Assembly (NCBI GenBank): GCA_944472155.2
Contig: OX235273.1
Span: 103,934,582 to 103,998,581, forward strand
Direction of reading: 5' to 3'
DNA from: Trichobilharzia szidati
Taxonomy: Eukaryota; Platyhelminthes; Trematoda; Strigeidida; Schistosomatidae
DNA length: 64,000 nucleotides
Under the pieces are notes generated by a model. That model was not told the DNA's origin, did no database searches, and saw only the letters and a program-made list of their open reading frames with translations. The translations under genes and the position numbers were made by a program. Positions 55,876 to 64,000 of the stretch are shown in pieces (position 1 is the stretch's first letter; each line of letters opens with the position of its first letter).

Positions 55876-56169
55876 TTGCAATGTATAATGCTACCCTATA
55901 GGTTTTACCATCATGTTGTCCACTTTTGGTTTAATACAATTATCCACAAGCCGGTTGTTTTAATTTCATACCTTTTTGTGTTTGGTGCACAACCGTACCC
56001 TATAGAGAATAGGAATAAAATAAGTCGAATCAAATTCATAAAGTGCTATAAAATGTTAGGTTTAGTGGAATATAATGAGCAAGTGAAGACGTTATTAGAA
56101 AATGTATGGGATGAGACATTGTTAAGTGATATTCGAAGACACGACAAAGGAAAGCATGTTAATTTATAA
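55876..56169 (+). CDS. Uncharacterised open frame inside LINE debris
   Basis: A 97-codon plus frame. Its second half, 'SRIKFIKCYKMLGLVEYNEQ' then 'LLENVWDETLLSDIRRHDKG', has a protein-like composition and no resemblance to the LINE frames around it. It lies in the ~0.8-kb stretch that separates two parts of a minus-strand LINE, so it might have been brought in by an insertion. A possible acceptor (CCCTATAG) precedes the second half. I do not recognise it, and it may be chance. Confidence 0.25.
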   Translation: MQCIMLPYRFYHHVVHFWFNTIIHKPVVLISYLFVFGAQPYPIENRNKISRIKFIKCYKMLGLVEYNEQVKTLLENVWDETLLSDIRRHDKGKHVNL

Positions 56170-56224
56170 GATGCCCCATAAATCTGTGCAGAGCCCACAT
56201 GGTCGCATCTCAACAATAGGCTGA

Positions 56225-57240
56225 CCGAATGGTATATGTTTAAAGGTAGAAAGTCAGTTGCCACTTTTGGTTCCAATCGCCTGGATTGTTTAAGACTTGT
56301 TGGATCTTACTTTCGACGCTCATGTCATCGTACCCATAATCATAAACTGTCCTGAGATCATCTGCAAAGAGGTATGGCTTGCCATGCTTGATCACAGAGA
56401 CTATATCATGCATGAATAAGAGGAAGAGAACAGGGCCAATAACGCTACCCTGTATTACACCACTAGTTATCGACCTTGATGAAGACAGCTGGTGGTTGAT
56501 TTTGACTGACTGCTCTCTTTCTGTGAGAAAAGAATTTATCCATTTGAGAAGTTTTCCAGTTATTCCGTAGGATTGGAGTTTTGTTATGAGTCTGATATGT
56601 GGGACTTTATCGAAGGCCTTGCTAACGTCGAGAAATAATGTTGTTACCGAATGCCCATTATCAATGCACTGTGTAATGTAGTCAAAATAATCTAAGTGGC
56701 AAGTAATGCACGACCTTCTACTTGAAAAACCTTATTGGGATGGGGATAGTAGATCATTAAAGAGCAAGTAATGAGTGATTCGAGGCTTTACTATCTTTTC
56801 CATTACACGTGAGACTACAGACGTGATGTCGATGCCAGCTATAGGCCCGTATTTATGGGTAGGAAAAATACAAGACTTCTTCCAGCAGGTAGGGTATGTC
56901 CCATCGCTTAGTGAAATTGAATATAACTTGAGTAGGAGTAAATTCATGTCATGACCACCGTTTTTCAGCAGAATGGAAGATTTACTGTCTGAGCCAATAG
57001 TGCTACTAAGCTCAAGATTTGAGGCAGCTTTACTGATGTCTTGTATGCTGAAAAGTATATCACTTAGACATTTGACTGTTCTACGATGGAAATCCACGAC
57101 CGATCGTTCATCAAGGTGAATAGTCTGGCAAAGTGCTTGGTCAACAGTTCACACATCACCCTAGTATTCTGATAAGCAACACCGTCTAGGTATATTATTT
57201 TTGGGTTAGTTTTTTGGGGTTTGTTAGCCTACTTTTGAAA
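56225..57240 (-). mobile_element. CR1/Jockey-like LINE, reverse transcriptase core
   Basis: The open run 57097-56732 gives the RT fingers ('SLSDGTYPTCWKKSCIFPTH', 'ITSVVSRVMEKIV', 'LSPSQ'). The next frame gives 'GFSSRRSCITCHLDYFDYI', 'VTTLFLDVSKAFDKVPH' (motif A), 'GVIQGSVIGPVLFLLFMHDI' (motif B) and 'PYLFADDLRTVYDYGYDD' (catalytic FADD, 56376 downward). One frameshift near 56732 separates them. RT motifs are otherwise intact, so the copy is relatively young. Confidence 0.85.
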
Positions 57241-58200
57241 GGTTTGGCTATTTTTCCTGGGTTGTGCGGTGCCTAAATGACCCGCATTTCTTTGTTTCTG
57301 GGTTTTATACTTTTAATTCTTGAATTCTAGTGAGAAGGGACGTAATGGCAATTAATGATGATAAGTCATGATATCTGTAGTACTTTATTGAATGCTTCGT
57401 AGACTTCTCCTTAACGATGTCAGAATATAGTCGCTTTGGGGTAATTTGAAAGTAAGAATCGTCTCAGGTGCAATGACATCATGAACTGACTTAATATTGT
57501 GATGAAATTGTTAAAAACTGCCCCTAGGGTCCCGGTTGAAAGCAATTAGAGCATGTAAATATGCGCTGATACAAGTTCCAGTCAGTATGTGTGTACAATC
57601 TTATATGTGTCTGATCAGCTTCATCTCTGCATTTTGTTTCAAGAAAGATGTTTTGATATTTTATGGTACCTATGGTACCTACCTATGGTACCTGGAAATT
57701 TGTGTCACACATTTACCATAGATGGTGTTACGTTGTTTTTGAACATAAGGTCTATGATATTTGCTGATCTTGTGTTTAAATGTACGTGTTGTATTCACCC
57801 TTCTGTGAGGAAGGTATTCAGGAGATTTCATAAGTTAGGGGTCCTCGGAATGAAGACCACGATACTTCCATTATTTGAATTCATCTCCAATAATTTTATA
57901 ACGGAAAGGAAGATTGACTGTAACATTAAAAACGTTGCTGAGCGTGTTATCACACTCCGTGCTGGATGAAGTAAATCAGTACACACAACCCATAAGTATA
58001 GGTTTACTTCTGATGAATTTTACTTCAATGCGGATCGAGTCATTCACTTGTGACAGAATTGGGTCTGCGTTTAATGCCCATGTTGCCCCTATCGTCTTGA
58101 GTTCTGAGGACGGCCTATTTTTTCTGCTACTTGAAACTGCAGAAAACACTTACTTACCTACTGATAACTACAGTTTCGTATAGAGCAATCAGTCATTTGC
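57241..58200 (-). mobile_element. CR1/Jockey-like LINE, endonuclease-to-RT region
   Basis: On the minus strand 'HLNTRSANIIDLMFKNNVTP' near 57780 and 'VNVCHKFPG' match the C-terminal end of the LINE APE-type endonuclease. 57300-57480 corresponds to the linker ('LTFKLPQSDY'). The frame is broken several times. Plus-strand open frames over the same span (57536-58183) are shadows. Confidence 0.65.
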
Positions 58201-59640
58201 GAGTCATACAGTGAAGAAGGCGGAATGGAGTTTGATATAAGAAAGGCTCTAGACCGAATCGCAAGACTTACACGTTTGAAAGTTTAGGCTGAAATTGGGA
58301 AAGTTCTGAACCATTGGCAGAAGTTAACTTTCTCATAACTAGGCCTAGTTTAAGATAGTCAGCATACAAATTTCTGACAGAGTTTAGAGTAAATAAATAG
58401 AAGCTTAACTTGCGGTGTGAATGCACTGTGCTTTTTTGCATCTTCAAGATGTTAAGTTAGCTTATGGATGGATAAGTTGCATAATTCAGTATTCATTATT
58501 CATTTTCAAGGTGAATGTCTTCTGTCTCTCTGTCAACCATTCACATCAGGCTTAAGTGAAACAGACTCGCACGGCCACCAATGTACGTGCTTATACTTGG
58601 TGAAGCAAACATTTTTTCAATCCGATTAACAAACATGAGTGGTATGCAACTACTCATGTCGATTGGTCGGCAGCATATCGAAAAACTGCACCGTTAAACT
58701 GAATTAAGCTGAGTTGTGGGCAGTAAATGACAGTTGTATGCAGTCGAAAATGTGATGAGGTAAACTGCAGACAACTATGGCAATTCCATCACGTTTAGTG
58801 ATTTGTAGTATATGGTAGAAAAATTGATAGAATGTAGAGTTTCACGGTTAAAAGATCTGTTTGGATATCTAGATAACATATGAAAAGATAGTGCAATGGA
58901 CTATGATGAGAGTTATTATGAGAATGAAAGCGAAAACCTAACCCATCAAATATACTTGTGAGATAATATTAAATTTCAAGTTTTCTTGGTCGATTTTTGG
59001 GAGAGATATTTAATCCAAGAGTGAATGACTGTAGGAGCTAACCGGTGACCCGCAGGCTGCTCATTGTATTTTAATTCTCTCGTCATGTCCCCTGAGAGTT
59101 TCCGACGCAATGAACAGGAAAAGAGAAGATAGACTACGCCCATGGTAGTTTACCAAAGCTTAGGACGTAGTGATCTAATCTCTTTTCTATCTACAACGTG
59201 ATGAAGGAGGAAAATTGAACTGTTAGGCCATCTGTAGTATGATAGACTTTTCCTACCGGGAATTATACGTGGGGCCTTTCACTGAATTCCCAGAATATGT
59301 GGGTCCCCTTTTAGCAATGGGTGGCTGTCTGGTGAATATCTTACTAGTGGTTACAGTAAAAGTCCAGCATATGGCTTTAAAAGATTAGGGGCTGACAGCT
59401 GCAATCAGGAGACATTGCGCCATCTTGACTTATTTCGACACCTAGATCCATGGGCATTCTAACTGGAGGATGGCTTTTCCCCGATATCGATTGTTCTGGC
59501 ACCAGGTGGTGAATGAGCACTGGTACATACTTCGCTGCAAAAGGGGGAACCATCCATTATTTGGACCAGCCTGATGGGCTGCTAAGATCTAGCAATGTAA
59601 GCATGTCGCCATCACCCTTCAGCTCCTCTTAGATGTTTAG
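58201..59640. other. Unassigned, possibly 5' LINE sequence
   Basis: The part at 59050-59640 has a more even base composition than the rest and looks like old repeat sequence, but I cannot match it to a family or to another place in the window. Confidence 0.3.
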
Positions 59641-60420
59641 GTCATGTAATTTGGCAGGCCCAGGTAATTCTCTGATACAGACTATAAGTATGAAGAGAAT
59701 GAATGAAGTACCTTGTGCTGCTCCATTACATACAGTTGTTCAGGAACAGATTTCCCAGTTGAACCCGATTCTTTGCTACACCTACTAGTGATACAATGTC
59801 GTACCTAATATGGTTCCGATTATAAAAATGCGGTACATCCACGTTCTCAAGTTAGACGACGTGCTGGCGTTGCACACGATCAAAGAACAACACTGTATTA
59901 AGAGGCCCAAGATGCATTGCTAACAAAATGAAATTTCGAAAAGCGTGAGGCGAATACAAAGGTGTATAACCGCGTGAAATGTATATATAACAAACGGAAA
60001 GTAATTTTCTATAGTGTAATAGCAAATATCCCACAAGCGTATGTGAAATAAGTTCTGTAAACGTACAGTATGCCTACATGAATTAGTTTTACAAACGCGC
60101 AATTAGATTTAATTTAGAAGCGGTACAGTGCCATGATCTAGTTTAGCAGGCCAAGCGTTATTCTAAAATTTCCTATCCCACGAGCAATTCTGTGTAATGT
60201 ACTTCGTCAAAAGCATTGCTGAAATCTATGAAAATGGCACCAGTATGTTCCGCGATATCACTGAACATACCTACTTTTTTGTTACTGCGAGAGGAATCAT
60301 AGGACATTTCAAATTTCTCCAAAAATATGGCGTACGTTGAAAAATAACTTGCTGTTTTCTAAGAGTTCCTGACTATTATTCTTCACTGCGCTGGTAAGCT
60401 CAATGCGTAGATTGTTAGAG
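59640..60420 (-). mobile_element. Strongly decayed LINE reverse transcriptase
   Basis: Minus-strand fragments: 'RNKKVGMFSDIAEHTGAIFI' followed by 'DFSNAFDEVHY' (RT motif A, 60205-60290 region), and 'CNGAAQGTSFILFILIVCIR' (motif B, 59690-59750 region). The distance between them (about 500 bp) exceeds the normal spacing, so there is an insertion or old rearrangement. Confidence 0.6.
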
Positions 60421-61009
60421 GAAAGTGACCACATTCCTTCTCACATGTAGGGCAACTACATAGTTACCAGTCTCTTGATATAACATTAGCTGAGATATTC
60501 ATTATCTTTTCGTAACCATGTACCTAGCTGCCTGAGGCACTGGAAAACGATATTTTGTTTGACGCCTACGCAATCACTACCGTTCTCTTGCGACACGTCC
60601 GAAGTTTATGCTTTGTTTGTTGGTGAGTCCTGAGTAGGGACCGCTCAGAAGAAGTAAGTTGCTGTCCCAGTTTTTATCCCAGTAACCAAGCCGGAAAATC
60701 CGTCGAACCTCAAATCCTAAGGTTTTCCTGGGGTTTGCCCCGGGCATGGAGTGGTAGATACAATTTGAATCTCACTCATGGTTGATGAAATTTGAGCAAA
60801 ATCCTTATTTCTGCCTTCCATGCCTCTGAAGTCTCAAGGGTGCCAATATATTCTAGCAATTCTATTTATACCAAAGTAGTTTACGACTCCTCACGCAGTT
60901 CAAACACCTGGAGAAATCTTTCGAACACAGCCACACAGACTTTAAACTGAAATATACTCCGTTTTCTTTACTATTTATTGTGATTTGGATCAAGTTTCAG
61001 TGACATAAA

Positions 61010-61500
61010 CGCAGGGTACCTATTTATTACTTTAACTTATAATAAACCTTATGATGAAAGGCTAACGAAATTAGGCCTATTCATACTTAGCTACCGTTGG
61101 ATTGGGGGGATGATTTTATTACTGACTACAAGACAACAAATGACCAGAATCAGCCACACAAAGGTGTTCTGCCAGTGAGCAGGTATCAGCTTCCTCGTGG
61201 AAACCCCAGAAAGATTGCTTACCAGAGGGCAAGGACCCTGGTGAGCTCCCACTTCTTTTCCCTGCGGGTTTTCCGTCCCTGGAACTCCTTACCGGCAGAT
61301 ATAGCTATGGCACCGTCTGCGGACACCTTTAAGCGAAGGCTGGACAGTCATGCAGCGACAGAAGGACTGCGTCGAAATAGCCTATATCCTTAAAATCCCA
61401 TACGCCATTTAGGGGTAGACAACTAAATTCGTCATTTTGCTTCCTTACATTCTCTTCCGTATTACTCTTGTGACTACTCTAACTGCTACACTCGCACTTA
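61010..61500 (+). mobile_element. CR1/Jockey-like LINE C-terminus, plus strand
   Basis: Adjacent frames read 'YDERLTKLGLFILSYRWIGG' (61050-61110) and then, from 61165, 'VSRYQLPRGNPRKIAYQRAR', 'SSHFFSLRVFRPWNSLPADI' and 'APSADTFKRRLD'. This ending is typical of CR1-like elements. The stop is at 61391-61393, and the 3' UTR leads into the tandem duplication. Confidence 0.8.
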
Positions 61501-62400
61501 TTATTATTAATATTATTATTGATATTATGTACATATATATGCATATATATCAGCTTCAAATTTAATTGGCCGTCTGTTTTTACGTTTTCTTTATTTCTTT
61601 TTCTGTCTTTTAGTTTGATTAACCTACACAAATTATATATTATCTATTATTATTATCTCTTTTCTTTTAATGACGATACCGGAGAACTTATTGAAGAAAG
61701 GATCAACTCCATTCACAGTAGTAACAAACTCTTAACACAGTGCATACTACAAACAACATATAATTAATCCCAGGACTATCCCTTTTGGAGTCAACCAAAG
61801 ACACGACAGTTGAGTGTTGGTGCAAACTACGCAGAAGTTTGCCGAAGACCAGACCACAATCAAGAAGCGAGCACAAAGAGATCAAATTGGTTTATATTAG
61901 CTCGTAAAAACGAGACTGGATATTGAACCACTGAAATACAGGACATTCTCTTCCGTCTTGCTCTCCTGACAGCTTTAACTACACCTTTTATTATTATCAT
62001 TATTACCGGAATGTATATATATACAGGTTGACTGACTTTTGTTACTTTTTTTAAATTCTTTTTCTGTCTGTTAGTCTGAATATCTTCACTAATTATATCT
62101 ATTATTATCTCTTTTCTGTTGACGACGATACCGAAGGACCAACTGGTGAAAGGATCAACTCCATTCACAGTAGTAACAGGTTTAACACACCTCATATTAC
62201 AAACCACATATAATTAATCCCTGCACTACTCCTTTTGGAGTCAACCGAAGCTATGACAGTCGAGTGGGTGGACGAGCTACGCAGACTTTTACCGAAGATC
62301 AGGAACCTCTACCTCACAATCAAGAGGAGGGCACAAAGAAATCAAATTGGTTTATACTAGCTCGTAAAAACGATATTGGATATTGGAACTGAATCCAGCC
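61447..62400. repeat. Two-copy tandem duplication, period about 495 bp
   Basis: The text 'cattctcttccgt' occurs at 61449 and 61944. After it, the same order of blocks runs in both units: ATT-repeat, TA-rich tract, 'tctttttctgtct', 'gacgataccg', 'aggatcaactccattcac', 'agtagtaac', 'acatataattaatccc', 'cttttggagtcaac', 'aagaaatcaaattgg' or its variant, 'tagctcgtaaaaacga'. The copies differ by scattered changes and small indels. It starts in the 3' UTR of the LINE upstream. Confidence 0.9.
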
Positions 62401-62486
62401 GTAACTATGGCAATGTAAGCGCGGATGCCCAAATGTCACCGGACCCTGCCAGGTTTGACACAAAATCTTACTAACTGCCTTTTCAG

Positions 62487-62654
62487 CAACAGGTCATCAC
62501 GTAATGCTAGCGCTAAGCAAAATAGTGAAAACGTTCTTAAAAAACCTCACCAGTTAGAACCAATGACAATAAAACAGAAGTTTACTGACAGTGTTTCGAA
62601 TATAAAATTCAAAAGCTGTGAACTTCCAAAGCTTTCAAAATACGACGTGAATTG
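62487..62654 (+). CDS. Candidate internal exon of an unidentified gene
   Basis: A strong acceptor (CTGCCTTTTCAG, ending 62486) and a strong donor (TTG|GTAAGG at 62654/62655) bound 168 nt that are open in one frame and keep phase (168 is 56 codons). The peptide reads 'NRSSRNASAKQNSENVLKKP', 'HQLEPMTIKQKFTDSVSN' and 'IKFKSCELPKLSKYDVNW', polar and basic as in a disordered linker. I do not recognise it. The exon follows LINE-derived duplications by less than 100 bp, so the upstream intron is probably full of repeats. No partner exon is identified in 62655-63290. Confidence 0.5.
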
Positions 62655-63287
62655 GTAAGGAATGATTATGTTTTCATAAATATAAAAAGTAATTCACATA
62701 TTTTACCCCACCAAATATTTGCCCATCCAAATAAATTTTTGAATAAATCCCAATGATAACATAGGATTTGAAACATTTATTACTTTTTTGAGAAGTATGG
62801 AGGGAAACAGAAGCATTTTAGTATCCATAATCCCAATTTGTTTCTATTATCTGAATTTCAGGTCTATCTGAATCTGTTTTTGGTTTCTCTGACTATTTAA
62901 CTCGGAGTTTGCAGATTAACAGGGGACCCATAACTTAGATAAACTGCTGGACAGAATTGAATATTGAATTTAAATATTTTTGCAGTGCTACTAACACCTT
63001 TGGAAAAGAGATCACCACAAATTTTACTTTCACATTCTGGTAAAGAGTTTGATAATTGCTGCACAACCCTATGGGAAACCAAAGGTACCCTTATTTAAAG
63101 TTTATCGACTAGAATTACGATGGTCTTGGATATCTCAGAGTTAGGCTTTTACCTAGGTTACTGGCAACTTTTGCACTGTTAAAAATCACAGAATTATGCA
63201 TGTCGGAGTGTTGTGCTTTGGATTGTGTATGTAACGGGAATGATCGATATTCAGTAAATGATAACATCCTGACTGGATTTCCCGATA
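62655..63287. other. Probable intron, nothing else seen
   Basis: AT-rich. A possible acceptor 'ttatctgaatttcag' ends at 62861, but the frame after it is short. Confidence 0.35.
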
Positions 63288-63299
63288 TAACTTTTAGAT

Positions 63300-63538
63300 T
63301 TTTTTTATCCACTTTACGTTCACAGTGGTACATAGGGCTACTTCAGGCTAAAGTCTTGAAGTTTCGGTAGCAATGGTGTTTATTTTTATGGGATGGGGTT
63401 GCCAACCTCATGTCCAACCCTCCCTCTTTATCAGTCTTATTACTGGCTCAGCGAGGCAAAGGAGTGCGTCGGCCGGGGATTGAACCCCAGATCACATGCG
63501 TGGTTGGCGAGCATTCTACTGCTGTGCCACCGACGCAT
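63300..63538 (-). mobile_element. tRNA-headed SINE with 12-bp target duplication
   Basis: Well-preserved copy. The minus-strand head runs 'tgcgtcggtggcacagcagt' to 'ccccggccgacgcac', with box B 'ggttcaatcccc'-type text, then the body and an A-rich end (plus strand T run at 63299-63306). TAACTTTTAGAT and TAACTTTCAGAT flank it (63288-63299 and 63539-63550), one mismatch. Confidence 0.88.
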
Positions 63539-63550
63539 TAACTTTCAGAT

Positions 63551-64000
63551 ACAATGCTGATAACTTAGTAACGAAATACTTCTTTAAACACTACTATGAT
63601 AATATCTTTTTATTCACTTTGTGTTATAAAATGTTTAAAGTAAGGAAGCAAGACACTGAAACAGTTTGTTCAGATGAATTCTATCTTATAGGGCTAAGGA
63701 ATTTCTGAGAAGGTAGTTATCACTCGGGACTGATTTTTTAAGTAGATTTATAAGATTAGATTCAAATATCGTTAACTGACTTTCAGTATCATGTAATTTA
63801 GAACTAATGGTAATTTAGTTGTTAAATATTCTTTTTATTTCCTAATTGAAATGGTTTCATTGAGCACTTATAATTTACTATAAATATGTTGTAAACTATT
63901 TGTCTACGTGTATGACTAAAAGTTAAACAATTAGAATATTAGAACAGCACATTTAGTCGAACAATATTGCTTTCAATTAGATCTCATCAGGCTAAACTCT
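63551..64000. other. No feature recognised
   Basis: AT-rich sequence. The open frame at 63496-63708 starts inside the SINE and has no other support. Confidence 0.35.

Noticed and set aside
57589..58183. Overlapping plus-strand frames of 126 and 89 codons
   Set aside because: The minus strand of the same span reads as LINE endonuclease and linker. The plus frames have no family resemblance.
61500..62000. CRISPR-like or satellite array suggested by repeated blocks
   Set aside because: There are only two units of about 495 bp with diverged sequence. This is a simple duplication in a eukaryotic repeat context.

Overview
The window looks like repeat-dominated intergenic and intronic DNA from a schistosomatid trematode (Schistosoma or a close relative); the species cannot be fixed by eye. 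The reasons are AT-rich sequence, RTE-clade retrotransposons resembling schistosome SR2-type elements, Penelope-like elements, a Merlin DNA transposon, tRNA-headed short elements carrying hammerhead-ribozyme-like motifs as in schistosome Sm-alpha repeats, a diverged 5' piece of 18S rRNA, and a host-type exon with a 36-nt intron, a size class known in schistosomes. No bacterial-style gene clusters are present, and most open frames are chance or decayed transposon frames. || Layout: 1-10 kb holds an inverted repeat, short elements, a non-LTR reverse-transcriptase remnant (3.0-3.8 kb) and a decayed Penelope-like element with RT and GIY-YIG domains (6.2-7.4 kb). 9-29 kb is a graveyard of RTE copies, mostly on the minus strand, with an rDNA fragment at 12.3 kb, LTR relics, and one copy that keeps its endonuclease region (26.1-27.9 kb). 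30-38 kb holds two solo LTRs and several tRNA-headed elements, often as head-to-head pairs. 39-44 kb has two plus-strand RTE copies, more SINEs and an Sm-alpha-type hammerhead relic (44.24 kb). 45.9-47.3 kb is a nest: SINE within SINE, plus a Merlin element with a perfect 8-bp target duplication. 47.7-52.3 kb has a Penelope 3' end and three 3' ends of another non-LTR family. 54.8-61.5 kb is CR1/Jockey-like LINE material in several blocks, followed by a ~495-bp tandem duplication. || Host genes: the best supported is a minus-strand PDZ-domain coding segment (53.49-53.89 kb, NHERF-like) that appears to contain a 36-nt GC-AG intron. A minus-strand terminal exon (47.46-47.67 kb) lies downstream on the same strand and might belong to the same gene. 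A plus-strand internal exon (62.49-62.65 kb) belongs to an unidentified gene. Repeats between them probably sit in introns. || How the repeats interact: the SINE family shares its 3' tail with the RTE elements, which suggests RTE-driven mobilisation. Target duplications of 8-13 bp are legible at several insertions, and nested insertions give a relative order of events. All calls come from reading the sequence; no alignment or database search was run.
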